From: Mesorhizobium_G sp050247155
GTDB taxonomy: Bacteria > Pseudomonadota > Alphaproteobacteria > Rhizobiales > Rhizobiaceae
Length of the DNA stretch: 64,000 nucleotides
Assembly (NCBI GenBank): GCA_050247155.1
Contig: JBFWUS010000006.1
Span: 1-64,000, forward strand
Reading direction: 5' to 3'
Part shown: one piece after another, positions 43,281 through 51,541 of the stretch
How the letters are laid out: each line of letters starts with the position of its first letter
How positions within the stretch are numbered: position 1 is the stretch's first letter
Program-made: the position numbers and the translations under genes
Notes under the pieces: model-generated
The model's input: the letters and a program-made list of their open reading frames with translations, nothing else
Databases searched by the model: none
Told to the model about the DNA's origin: nothing

Positions 43281-43299
43281 CAAAGTCTTTTCGCACAAG

Positions 43300-43485
43300 A
43301 TGACAGAGCGACAGCGCCTCACACAAACCGACATTGCCGCGTTGTCCGACGCCGCAGGCATTGCGTTATCGGAAGAACGGCTGGCAACGGTCACCGATCT
43401 CGCCAATCGCTTTCGCGATAGCGTTGAGGTGCTGCGCGACTATCTCGCCCAAAAAGAAAAGACCGATGGGAATGGCAGGCCATGA
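43300..43485 (+). CDS. AtzG-like small amidase partner
   Basis: 61 residues. An all-helical pattern (LTQTDIAALSDAAGIALSEE, then LATVTDLANRFRDSVEVL) like the GatC/AtzG (DUF4089) family. AtzG binds and supports the amidase AtzE in cyanuric-acid breakdown. Here the stop overlaps the amidase start (ATGA), just as in such pairs. Function is by analogy. Confidence 0.6.
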   Translation: MTERQRLTQTDIAALSDAAGIALSEERLATVTDLANRFRDSVEVLRDYLAQKEKTDGNGRP

Positions 43486-44858
43486 ACCCTGCCGAGCTTT
43501 CGATTGCCGAAGCGGGGACAAGGCTTCGCGACGGTTCGCTGACTTCGGTTCGTTTGGTTCAAGCCTGTCTTGACCGCATCGCCGAGCGCGACAGAACCTA
43601 TAATGCATTCGTTGCTCTCGATGCGGAGCGGGCACTGGAAGCGGCGGCGAATGCCGATCAGGCTCTGCAAAATGGAGAAAACAAAAGTCCGCTGTATGGC
43701 ATCCCGATCGCGATCAAGGATCTTATCGACACGGTCGGCATTCGTACGGCCTACGGTTCGCGTGTCTTCGAAAGCCATATCCCGGACAAAGATGCCGAGA
43801 TTGTCCGGCGCTTGAAAGCAGCGGGCGCAATCATTGTCGGCAAGCTCGACACATACGAATTCGGCATGGTCGGACCGTCGTTCGACCGGCCGTTTCCGCC
43901 GGCGGCAAATCCCTGGCGGCCGGACCATTTCACCGGTGGCTCGTCCTCCGGTTCGGCGGCGGCCGTGGCCGGCGGCCTCGTGCGCACAACGATCAGTTCG
44001 GACACGGGCGGGTCGATCCGTGGCCCGGCTTCCTATTGCGGCGTCGTTGGGCTGAAGCCGACCTATGTTGCGCTGCCCAAGGATGGTGCCTGTCCGCTTG
44101 CACCGAGCCTCGATCATCTCGGCCCGGTGAGTGCGACTGTTGCCGAAGCCGCGCTGACCTTTGACGCGGTTGCGGGCTCGCCGAGTAGCCAGACTGCCTC
44201 ATCCAAGCTCGGGCAACCGCTCGAAGGTCTGCGCATAGGCTATGCCCGCAACTGGTTTGCGCGCGATCCCGAAATCATGCCGGCGATCATCACTCTCATC
44301 GACGACGCGGCATCGCAGCTGTCCCTTCTCGGCGCACGGATCGAAGAGATCGAGCTGCCCGAGGCAAAGCTGTTCGAGGCTTGCGGCGGCGTCATTGTAC
44401 ACGCGGAGTCTTATGCGCTGCACCGCGAGCAGATGGCGGCCAAGGGCCATCTCTATAGCGAGAAGACTTTTCCCTATTTCATGGCCGGCATCGTGTTGGG
44501 TGAAGAGGACCTCGCCCTGGCATTGCGCGCAGCCAAAAGGCTGCGCGAGGAAGTCGACAGTGCGCTTTCACGATGCGACGTTCTGCTGACCGTCACCACC
44601 TGCACGACTGCCTTACCCTTTTCGGATTTTCAGGGTCGCACAGCGCGCTGGACGCCGATGCGGACGATGGCCTTCAATGTGACAGGACATCCGGCACTGT
44701 CCGTGCCCTGCGGTTTCGTCGACGGACTTCCAGCCGGTCTTCAGGTCGTGGGTCGGCATGGCGATGAAGCGACGATTTGCCAGATCGGCCATGCCTTCGA
44801 GCAAGCAACGGATGTGGGGACGATGAAGCCAACATGGCGCGTGCACTCTCCTGCTTGA
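43482..44858 (+). CDS. Amidase-signature hydrolase (AtzE-like)
   Basis: 458 residues. The Ser-cisSer-Lys set is intact: Lys79 (IAIKDLIDT), the cis-Ser in TGGSSSGSAAAV (about 154-155) and Ser178 (SSDTGGSIRGPASYCGVVGL). It hydrolyses an amide or carbamoyl bond. With the small upstream partner it looks like an AtzE/AtzG pair, which splits 1-carboxybiuret in the known case; the actual substrate may differ. It is the last gene on this strand before the divergent dehydrogenase. Confidence 0.9.
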   Translation: MNPAELSIAEAGTRLRDGSLTSVRLVQACLDRIAERDRTYNAFVALDAERALEAAANADQALQNGENKSPLYGIPIAIKDLIDTVGIRTAYGSRVFESHIPDKDAEIVRRLKAAGAIIVGKLDTYEFGMVGPSFDRPFPPAANPWRPDHFTGGSSSGSAAAVAGGLVRTTISSDTGGSIRGPASYCGVVGLKPTYVALPKDGACPLAPSLDHLGPVSATVAEAALTFDAVAGSPSSQTASSKLGQPLEGLRIGYARNWFARDPEIMPAIITLIDDAASQLSLLGARIEEIELPEAKLFEACGGVIVHAESYALHREQMAAKGHLYSEKTFPYFMAGIVLGEEDLALALRAAKRLREEVDSALSRCDVLLTVTTCTTALPFSDFQGRTARWTPMRTMAFNVTGHPALSVPCGFVDGLPAGLQVVGRHGDEATICQIGHAFEQATDVGTMKPTWRVHSPA

Positions 44859-44964
44859 GGGCGCGCGCCGAGCGAAGCGGTCCGAAGGACGGCGGATCCT
44901 CGCGGTAGTGCTCCCACGATTTCTTGGCGTGCCAGTGGCGAAGACCCTACACGGCCCTTCGAGC

Positions 44965-44987
44965 CACCCTCCCCTTAAAGGGGACCA
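44965..44987. repeat. C-rich repeat fragment, copy 5
   Basis: A short remnant, CACCCTCCCCTTAAAGGGGA, between the converging amidase and dehydrogenase genes. It has only one arm of the palindrome. Confidence 0.5.
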
Positions 44988-44990
44988 ACG

Positions 44991-46286
44991 CTACGCTACC
45001 TTCTGCTGCAGCCGATCGAGTCTGAGTTGCGCTGCCCGACGATGCCCTTCGAGGCTTTCGCTGATGCTCTGACGCGCAGCCGGCGGGGCAACGACAGCAA
45101 CGCCTCGCTCGTCCAGCCACTGGTGCGTCGCGATCTTGACGTAAGCGCCGACCCAGAGGCCCCCGGTATAGCGCCCCGCCCCCATGGTCGGCAGCGTATG
45201 GTTGGTGCCGCAGCATTTGTCCGAATAGACGACGCTGGCCAGTTCGCCGACGAACAACGATCCATAATTGCGCAGCTTCTTGGCCGTGGCCTGAGCGTCG
45301 ACGGTGTGGACCTGCAGATGCTCGGCGGCAACGTGGTCGGAATAAGTGATCATGGAGGCCTCGGAGTCGCACAAGGCAATCTCGCCATAGTCGCGCCAGG
45401 CCTGACCGGCGACCGCAGCCGTCGACAAGGTTTTGAGCTGTTTCTCGACTTCCTTCAGCGTCGCCTCGGCCAGCTTCCGGTCAGTCGTGATCAGTCCGAC
45501 GCGCGTACGCACATCGTGCTCGGCTTGCGCGAGCAGGTCGGTGGCGATCATCTCGGCGTCGCCGGATGAATCGGCAACGATGAAGATTTCGGATGGACCC
45601 GCGAGCTGGTCGATACCGACCGGGCCGAAGACCTGCCGCTTCGCTTCGTTGACGAAGGCATTGCCCGGTCCGACGATCTTATTGACCGCCGGCACGCTCT
45701 CGGTGCCGTACGCCATTGCGGCGATCGCCTGGGCGCCGCCGATACGAAAAATGCGATCGGCGCCTGAGAGATGGCAACCGGCGATCATCGCCTTATGCGC
45801 ATTCGGCGGCAGGCAGGCTATCACCTCGTCGCAGCCGGCAACCTTGGCCGGCACAATGGTCATGATCGGCGCGGACAGCAGCGGGTAGCGGCCGCCCGGC
45901 ACGTAACAGCCGACACGTTCAATCGGGATCACACGGTGGCCGAGATGCAGACCGGGCCGCAGCTCGATCTCCAAAGGCCGGATCGTATCGAGCTGCGCCT
46001 TGGCGAAGTTCCGTACGTTTTCGATGGCGAATTCGGTGTCGGCGCGAGTCTGCGGGTCGAGTTCGGCAAGCGCGGCCTCGCGCTCCTCCGTCGTCACCTC
46101 AAAACGATCGAGTGATGCCTTGTCGAACTTTTCCGAATATTCACGCACTGCCGTGTCGCCGCGCCGGCGCACGCCGGCAATGATCTCGCCGACGAGTTTT
46201 TCCACCGGCGCATTGTCGCCAACGGAGTCGCGCTCAGGCGGTTTGATGAATGTGACGCCCTGCTGCGGGGAAACGGATTGATTCAT
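44991..46286 (-). CDS. Histidinol-dehydrogenase paralogue 2
   Basis: 431 residues from ATG 46286 (AGGAGG upstream). Zinc ligands Gln254, His257 (AQAEHDV), Asp356, His415, and catalytic Glu322-His323 (AAEHLQV) are all conserved. It clearly differs from paralogue 1 over its length but shares YTGGLWVG and TNHTLPT. Two such enzymes in one regulon suggest two successive or alternative alcohol oxidations. It is divergent from the hydrolase, with operator 4 between them. Confidence 0.87.
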   Translation of the reverse strand: MNQSVSPQQGVTFIKPPERDSVGDNAPVEKLVGEIIAGVRRRGDTAVREYSEKFDKASLDRFEVTTEEREAALAELDPQTRADTEFAIENVRNFAKAQLDTIRPLEIELRPGLHLGHRVIPIERVGCYVPGGRYPLLSAPIMTIVPAKVAGCDEVIACLPPNAHKAMIAGCHLSGADRIFRIGGAQAIAAMAYGTESVPAVNKIVGPGNAFVNEAKRQVFGPVGIDQLAGPSEIFIVADSSGDAEMIATDLLAQAEHDVRTRVGLITTDRKLAEATLKEVEKQLKTLSTAAVAGQAWRDYGEIALCDSEASMITYSDHVAAEHLQVHTVDAQATAKKLRNYGSLFVGELASVVYSDKCCGTNHTLPTMGAGRYTGGLWVGAYVKIATHQWLDERGVAVVAPPAARQSISESLEGHRRAAQLRLDRLQQKVA

Positions 46287-46422
46287 GATCGCGGCTGCCT
46301 CCTGGCCTGAAAAATTTCGCCCCGGCGGCTGGTCCCTGGCATACAAAAACCTGTCCGGCGCATCGATGGACGCGTCAGCCTATTCATGCCGCCACCAGTT
46401 TATTACGGGCTGATTTTTCTTC

Positions 46423-46438
46423 TTGCATACGTATTCAA
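46423..46438. promoter_or_regulatory. LacI-type operator, copy 4 of the cluster
   Basis: TTGCATACGTATTCAA, the best copy of the palindrome TTG-N-ATACGTAT-N-CAA. It lies between the divergent paralogue 2 and the hydrolase/SnoaL gene and so can control both. Confidence 0.8.
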
Positions 46439-46537
46439 AATTTGCCAGAACTTTTTTCAACAGAGCTCGAAACGCATTTTTCGATACGGACACGGTGCCT
46501 GATGCGATGCTGTGCCACCTTGGTTGGATCTCGTTGG

Positions 46538-48454
46538 ATGAACCCTCAAGAGCGGACTGGGAGCGCCAAGAAGCCGCTGCTTCTCCTGCCGGGCACGGCC
46601 TGCGACGCCCGCGTGTTTGCGCCGCTGCTACATGCGCTAGACAATGTCGATGCGATCATCGGCGATATGAGCGGCGCCCAAACCATGCCGGACTTGGCAC
46701 GGAAGATTTTGTCGACGGCCCCGGCGCGCTTTTCGCTGCTGGGCTTTTCGCTCGGCGGAATGGCAGCGCTTGAGATGATCGCGCAACGGCCGGACCGCGT
46801 CGAGCGGCTCTGTCTCGTCGATACCACGCCGCGACCCGATCCAGAGGCCAACGCAGCAGTGCGGCGCGCCGCTGTCGCCAGGGCGCGCGCCGACGGTATG
46901 GACACGTTCATCCTGGATACCTGGCCGAAACCTGTATCCTCCGCAAATGCCGCCGATGTGACCCTGCGCGACACTATTTGCGCCATGGCTCGCAGCACCG
47001 CACCCGATGCTCTTGCCGGTCACGCCGAAGTCGCCATCCATCGCGCTGACAGCCGGCCGCGCCTCGGAAACATTGCCGTTCCGACGCTCATCCTGGCGGG
47101 CGAAGATGAGCGGGTATGTCCCTTGGATGCCCATCAGGAGATGGCCGAGGGTATTCGCGGGTCGGAGTACCACCTCATCCCGAATGCCGGTCATTTCGCC
47201 CTGCTGGAAAATCCGGCGGCGGTCACCGTCCATGTCCGACGCTGGCTCAACGCCGCGCCAAATGCCCTTCACCTTATCGCGCAGCAAGCCGCAGGAGTAT
47301 TTTTTATGAGCGAGGCCGACAACCAATCGAAGACCGCCAAGGCAGTGTCGCAACTGCCGCGCAAGGCGAGTGAGCCAGTCCTGCAGGTCGAGCGCCGCGA
47401 CTACACCGAGCTTGCGCCGGCCGATCGCGCGCGCGTCCAGCCGATGGATGGTTTCGACGAGATCTACACCGATATCGTCGACTATATCGTGCGCTGCACC
47501 CACAAGATCTGGGATGAGCGCAACATCGGCCTGATCTACACCCACTACACCCACAACTGCGTGCTCTACGGAACGCTCGGCACGATCTACAACCGCGAGG
47601 ACGTCGTGCGCGACACGATCCAGCGCCTCGTATCCCTGCCGGAACGTCGCGGCATGGCGACGCAAGTGTTGTGGCGTGGCGATGACGTCGAGGGGTTCTA
47701 CACCTCGCATCTGGTGACGGGTTCGGGCCGGCACACGCAGTTCGGCCATTACGGGCCGCCAACGGGGCGCACTTTCGTGTCGCGGACGATCGCCGACTGC
47801 ATGATCTACCGCAACAAGATCTACCGCGAATGGGTGGTGGCCGACACGATGGCCATCATCAAGCAACTCGGACTTGATCCGAACGCGTTCGCCGAAAAGT
47901 TCGCACGCGCCTCCTTTGATAAGGGTCTGCTATCGCTCGACATTGGCGAGAATCGGCGTCTGCTTGGGCAATATCCGCCAGAAGCCGAGGCGGACGTCTC
48001 AATCGCCCACAACGATATTGAGGCGGACACGCTGCGCTGGCTGCACGAGGTGTTCAACAAGCGCATGTTCGGCAAGATCAAGGACGTCTATGCGCCGATC
48101 TGCCAATATCACGGCCCGCTGATGAAGGAGCTTTATGGCGTCGCGGCCGTCACGCACCAGCATCTCGGCCTGATCGGCTCGATCCCGGACGCCGCCTATA
48201 TGCCACAGCACATCTGTTCAAACCCTTGCGAAGAGGGTGGCGTCAAGGTTGCCGTGCGCTGGCTCATGGAAGGACACCATCTGGGCTACGGCATCTTGCG
48301 GGAGCTTGGCGAGCCGACCGGGGCGCGCCTTCAGGTGATGGGCATGACGCACTACCACTACAAGGACGGCAAAATCGTCGACGAATGGAATGTCTATGAC
48401 GAGCTGTCGCTGCTGACGCAGGTGAAATTGTCACAGATGGCGAAGCAAGACTGA
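46538..48454 (+). CDS. Alpha/beta hydrolase joined in frame to a SnoaL-like protein
   Basis: 638 residues from ATG 46538 (start uncertain; ATG 46502 and TTG 46442 are in frame). The N-terminal 250 residues are an alpha/beta hydrolase: LLLLPGTACDARVF, nucleophile elbow LLGFSLGGMA (Ser71), Asp190 (LAGEDERV), His219 (NAGHFALLENP). The C-terminal 380 residues are an NTF2/SnoaL-like protein. Codon 257 is an ATG at 47306 with AGGAG 8 bases before it, so the second half can also be made alone. No stop lies between the two halves. Confidence 0.75.
   Translation: MNPQERTGSAKKPLLLLPGTACDARVFAPLLHALDNVDAIIGDMSGAQTMPDLARKILSTAPARFSLLGFSLGGMAALEMIAQRPDRVERLCLVDTTPRPDPEANAAVRRAAVARARADGMDTFILDTWPKPVSSANAADVTLRDTICAMARSTAPDALAGHAEVAIHRADSRPRLGNIAVPTLILAGEDERVCPLDAHQEMAEGIRGSEYHLIPNAGHFALLENPAAVTVHVRRWLNAAPNALHLIAQQAAGVFFMSEADNQSKTAKAVSQLPRKASEPVLQVERRDYTELAPADRARVQPMDGFDEIYTDIVDYIVRCTHKIWDERNIGLIYTHYTHNCVLYGTLGTIYNREDVVRDTIQRLVSLPERRGMATQVLWRGDDVEGFYTSHLVTGSGRHTQFGHYGPPTGRTFVSRTIADCMIYRNKIYREWVVADTMAIIKQLGLDPNAFAEKFARASFDKGLLSLDIGENRRLLGQYPPEAEADVSIAHNDIEADTLRWLHEVFNKRMFGKIKDVYAPICQYHGPLMKELYGVAAVTHQHLGLIGSIPDAAYMPQHICSNPCEEGGVKVAVRWLMEGHHLGYGILRELGEPTGARLQVMGMTHYHYKDGKIVDEWNVYDELSLLTQVKLSQMAKQD
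47306..48454 (+). CDS. SnoaL/NTF2-like double-domain protein (internal start)
   Basis: 382 residues when started at ATG 47306, for which GCAGGAG at 47291-47297 is an excellent ribosome site. Two NTF2-like domains are visible: IVRCTHKIWDERNIGLIYTH with the tail VSRTIADCMIYRNKIYREWV, and ADTLRWLHEVFNKRMFGKIK ending MTHYHYKDGKIVDEWNVYDE. The fold serves isomerases, cyclases and dehydratases. In most genomes I would expect this to be a separate gene; here it is in frame behind the hydrolase. Confidence 0.7.
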   Translation: MSEADNQSKTAKAVSQLPRKASEPVLQVERRDYTELAPADRARVQPMDGFDEIYTDIVDYIVRCTHKIWDERNIGLIYTHYTHNCVLYGTLGTIYNREDVVRDTIQRLVSLPERRGMATQVLWRGDDVEGFYTSHLVTGSGRHTQFGHYGPPTGRTFVSRTIADCMIYRNKIYREWVVADTMAIIKQLGLDPNAFAEKFARASFDKGLLSLDIGENRRLLGQYPPEAEADVSIAHNDIEADTLRWLHEVFNKRMFGKIKDVYAPICQYHGPLMKELYGVAAVTHQHLGLIGSIPDAAYMPQHICSNPCEEGGVKVAVRWLMEGHHLGYGILRELGEPTGARLQVMGMTHYHYKDGKIVDEWNVYDELSLLTQVKLSQMAKQD

Positions 48455-48760
48455 CAGTTTTCTGGAAAGACGGTAGCGGCGCCGCCTGTGGGCTCATTGC
48501 TCGCGGCAGCTCGTGCGGCAGCAAAAAAACCGGGATGATTTCGGGAACCGTTTCCCGCGTCCGTCCGTTCTGCCGGGCCGGGGGTGCGCTAACGATGTCC
48601 GCCGCCCTTGGATTAGAGGTCCGCTGAATCTCATGTCAGCGGACCTCGCTCTTTGCGCGTTCGTAGTGTCGGGGACGGCCAGCCTTGATTATTGTCAAAG
48701 TTTTCTTGGCGAATGTTGTCGTTGAGGGTATCAACGCCGAGCAAAACCAAAGAGGCATTC
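48455..48760. other. Gene-free stretch after the catabolic cluster
   Basis: About 306 bases. Apart from the terminator at 48615-48650 I see only a GC-rich stretch and, near 48530, a run of seven A. No gene, tRNA or clear operator is found. Confidence 0.5.
48615..48650 (+). terminator. Strong hairpin downstream of the SnoaL gene
   Basis: GAGGTCCGCTGA (48615-48626) pairs exactly with TCAGCGGACCTC (48635-48646) around an 8-base loop, followed by GCTCTTT. Its distance of 160 bases from the stop allows it to end this transcript or a separate small RNA. Confidence 0.6.
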
Positions 48761-49045
48761 ATGTCGACCACTGAAGACTACGAGGCAGCCCTTCTCGAAC
48801 TCGCGCAGGCAAGCAAGGCGTTTGAGCCTTATGCCGCAGTGTTGAAGCGCCTGAAGGCGCACAAAGAAAGTGGAGGGGATCCTAAGGTCATCACGGGAAA
48901 GTTGCCCGACGCGGACAAGATGCGCGAAGCGGGCAAACGCTTCGTGACCGCGCTCAGTGCTGCCAACAAAGCCTATCGCGGATTGTCGAAAGACGAGCGG
49001 GAGCGTGTGAAAGCTCAGTTCCCGAACCGCAAGGACGCACTGTAG
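48761..49045 (+). CDS. Hypothetical small helical protein
   Basis: 94 residues from ATG 48761 with AAAGAGG in front. Acidic N-terminus (STTEDYEAALLELAQASKAF), then Lys-rich helices (YAAVLKRLKAHKE, LSKDERERVKAQFPNRKDAL). It looks soluble and largely helical, with no cysteines. I recognise no family. Confidence 0.55.
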   Translation: MSTTEDYEAALLELAQASKAFEPYAAVLKRLKAHKESGGDPKVITGKLPDADKMREAGKRFVTALSAANKAYRGLSKDERERVKAQFPNRKDAL

Positions 49046-49142
49046 CGCCTAAAATCTTCCGAGCAAAGGCTCACGGACGGGAACCGGCAGGTCCGCCGAA
49101 AGTTTGCGTTGATGCATGACGCTGACACAGGAGGATGGCGCC

Positions 49143-49263
49143 GTGCGCACCATAACCGGGTTTTTTGCCGATGCCGATGCGACCGATGAAGCAGTAGCCG
49201 CTCTCGAAGAAGCCGGCGTGTTGGACTGTGCGAGCCGCCGATCATCACGCCGATGCCGTGCTA
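49143..49263 (+). pseudogene. Fragment of a GSP17M-like stress protein
   Basis: From GTG 49143 the frame reads VRTITGFFADADATDEAVAA then LEEAGV, which fits the start of general-stress 17M-like proteins. After about 28 codons the homology is lost into CASRRSSRRCRARYFIV and a stop. A full gene has 150-300 residues. It is a remnant. Confidence 0.5.
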
Positions 49264-49477
49264 GGTATTTCATAGTTAGGTGCCGAGACCGTCCAAACAC
49301 ACGTAGTTTGCAAGAGTCTCGGTCGACCGGCGTCGCCCATTCCCTCCATCCCACCAAACGGGCGGTGCCGTTATCTCGCGGCCACAGTTGCCCTTTCCCT
49401 GGCTCAGCATTCCAACGTTGATTTTGCCTGCCGTTTGGGCTGTGCTTGTGGCCTCCTGTTTTATGAGGCCAAAATCC

Positions 49478-50638
49478 ATGTCTGCCGATCCGATCGTCAT
49501 CGCTTCCGCCGCCCGTACGCCGATGGGGGGCCTTCAGGGCGCTTTCGCCAAGGTGACATCGCCTGCCTTGGGCGCGGCGGCGGTCAAGGAGGCGCTCAAG
49601 CGCTCGGGTTTGGGCGCGGATCAGGTTGATGAGGTCATCATGGGCTGTGTGTTGCCCGCAGGTCTCGGCCAGGCGCCGGCCAGGCAGGCGGCATTGGGCG
49701 CCGGGTTGCCGCAGAGCGTGCCCTGCGTCACCGTCAACAAGATGTGCGGTTCCGGCATGAAGGCGGCGATGCTGGCCTATGATCAGGTGGCGGCGGGAAG
49801 CGCCAACATCGTGGTGGCCGGCGGCATGGAATCGATGACCAACGCGCCGTATCTGCTCGAAAAGGCGCGCGCCGGCTATCGGCTCGGCCACGGCAAGATC
49901 ATCGACCACATGTTCCTCGATGGCCTTGAAGACGCCTACGACAAGGGCAGGCTGATGGGCACCTTCGCCGAGGATACCGCACAGCACTATCAATTCACGC
50001 GTCAGGCCCAGGACGACTACGCAATCGCCTCGCTGAACCGCGCACTGAAAGCGATCGCCGACGGGAAATTCCGCGAGGAGATCGTGGCTGTCGAAGGCAT
50101 TGCCGACGACGAGCAGCCGGCCAAGGCCAAGCCGGACAAGATCCCGCAGCTAAAGCCTGCCTTCCGCGACGGCGGCACGGTGACCGCCGCGAATTCGTCC
50201 TCGATTTCCGATGGCGGCGCGGCGCTGATCGTGACGCGCATGTCGACAGCGGAGAAGACTGGGGTGAAGCCGCTGGCGGTGATCAAGGGCCATGCCAGCT
50301 TTGCGCAAGCACCGGCCTGGTTCACCACCGCGCCGGTGTTCGCGATGCAGAAGCTGCTGGACAAGCTGAACTGGAAGACCGGCGATGTCGATCTCTACGA
50401 GGTCAACGAGGCCTTCGCGGTCGTCGCCATGGCGGCGATGCGCGAACTCGACCTGCCGCACGACAAGGTCAATGTGAATGGCGGCGCCTGCGCGCTCGGT
50501 CACCCGATCGGCTGTTCAGGTGCACGCATCATGGTGACGCTGCTCTCCGCGCTGGAGGACCGCGGCCTGAAGCGCGGCGTCGCAAGCCTGTGCATCGGCG
50601 GCGGTGAGGCGACGGCCGTGGCGGTGGAGTTGGTGTGA
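49478..50638 (+). CDS. Acetyl-CoA acetyltransferase (thiolase)
   Basis: 386 residues from ATG 49478. Catalytic Cys in VNKMCGSGMKAAMLAYDQ, substrate His-Asn region YEVNEAFAVVAMAAM and the second Cys in ALGHPIGCSGARIMVTL, with final GGGEATAVAVELV. Joins or splits acetyl-CoA/acyl-CoA; length and motifs fit biosynthetic thiolases (PhaA/AtoB type). It has no beta-oxidation partner nearby. Confidence 0.92.
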   Translation: MSADPIVIASAARTPMGGLQGAFAKVTSPALGAAAVKEALKRSGLGADQVDEVIMGCVLPAGLGQAPARQAALGAGLPQSVPCVTVNKMCGSGMKAAMLAYDQVAAGSANIVVAGGMESMTNAPYLLEKARAGYRLGHGKIIDHMFLDGLEDAYDKGRLMGTFAEDTAQHYQFTRQAQDDYAIASLNRALKAIADGKFREEIVAVEGIADDEQPAKAKPDKIPQLKPAFRDGGTVTAANSSSISDGGAALIVTRMSTAEKTGVKPLAVIKGHASFAQAPAWFTTAPVFAMQKLLDKLNWKTGDVDLYEVNEAFAVVAMAAMRELDLPHDKVNVNGGACALGHPIGCSGARIMVTLLSALEDRGLKRGVASLCIGGGEATAVAVELV

Positions 50639-50647
50639 CACCTACCG

Positions 50648-50947
50648 TCAGGTTGCCCGTAAGGCGCGGTCGACGGCTTCACGCTCGCGCTTGATGACGA
50701 GCAGATAGGCGCGAACCGGACCGACCGGGCGGGATCGCCCCTGTTCCCAATCCCGCACGCTTGCCAATCCAAATCCGTATCGCGCGGCAAACTCTGCTTG
50801 GTTCAGCTTGATATCCATGCGGATCGCTCGGACGTCGATCTCCTCAGGTAGATGCACGACGTAGGTCGAGGCATCGGCTTCGCCCTTGGCTATGGCCAAC
50901 GCTTCCTCCAACCCGGACTTGATGCGCTCAAAAGCTGTCTTGCTCAT
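50648..50947 (-). CDS. HTH antitoxin (HigA/NadS type)
   Basis: 99 residues. Ends in a Cro/C1-like helix-turn-helix (LNQAEFAARYGFGLASVRDW, EQGRSRPVGPVRAYL). An acidic N-terminal part (ERIKSGLEEALAIAKGEADA) probably covers the toxin. It lies 5 bases after the broken toxin gene. The intact antitoxin next to a dead toxin may still act as a repressor. Confidence 0.8.
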   Translation of the reverse strand: MSKTAFERIKSGLEEALAIAKGEADASTYVVHLPEEIDVRAIRMDIKLNQAEFAARYGFGLASVRDWEQGRSRPVGPVRAYLLVIKREREAVDRALRAT

Positions 50948-50952
50948 CGTTC

Positions 50953-51292
50953 CTAACCCCGCATTCGATACCGCTCGAATATTGCGTGCGTTAACTTGGC
51001 CAATTCGTTGCGTTCCGCCCGGCTGAGATTGTCCTTCTCGTCCTTGCTGAACACATCCAGCAGGAAGACCGGTATGTCATCGCCGCCGAACGCGAAAATA
51101 ACGCGGTAGCCTCCGCTTGCCTCTACCTCTGCCCGCGATACGTATCTTGCGGCAGCCGCCTGTTCCTTGCATTACGTCGCCGCCTTGCGGATTGGCAGCT
51201 ATAGTATCAACAGCGATCCGCTTTTCTTCGGCAGTCATTCCCGCCGACTTGGCAGACGACAGATAGTTGGCGGTTTCGATAACTGCCTGCAT
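50953..51292 (-). pseudogene. Frameshifted RelE/HigB-type toxin
   Basis: From ATG 51292: MQAVIETANYLSSAKSAGMT and AEEKRIAVDTIAANPQGGDV, then GTGGCRKIRIA in the first frame. At about 51134 the homology shifts to the next frame, which gives SGGYRVIFAFGGDDIPVFLL and DVFSKDEKDNLSRAERNELA to the stop at 50953. The break lies in a GC repeat (CCCGCGA), consistent with loss of two bases or gain of one. Without repair the toxin is cut off at about residue 71. Confidence 0.75.
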
Positions 51293-51402
51293 TGATTGAC
51301 ACTACGATTTTTCCGTAGTTCGTCAATGAGTAATCAGCATTCTGCCAAACACTCGTTGTCGAACGCGCTATCCCCATCCGCATTAACCTCTCCGTCTCAA
51401 AA

Positions 51403-51420
51403 CTGTCATCCAACTGTAAC
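51403..51420 (+). promoter_or_regulatory. Pho box upstream of pstS
   Basis: CTGTCAT (51403-51409), four bases, CTGTAAC (51414-51420): the standard direct repeat bound by phosphorylated PhoB. It lies 122 bases before pstS, and phoB itself is in the same locus. Confidence 0.9.
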
Positions 51421-51541
51421 ATTGGCCGTCTATTGGCAGCCTCGTGACGCCTTGATGGGCGTCGGGGCCAGACGAGACAGATTGTTCCCTGGCTCCATCC
51501 GAATTTCGACAAGACGAAACGTCCGAACAGGAGCAGGCTCC

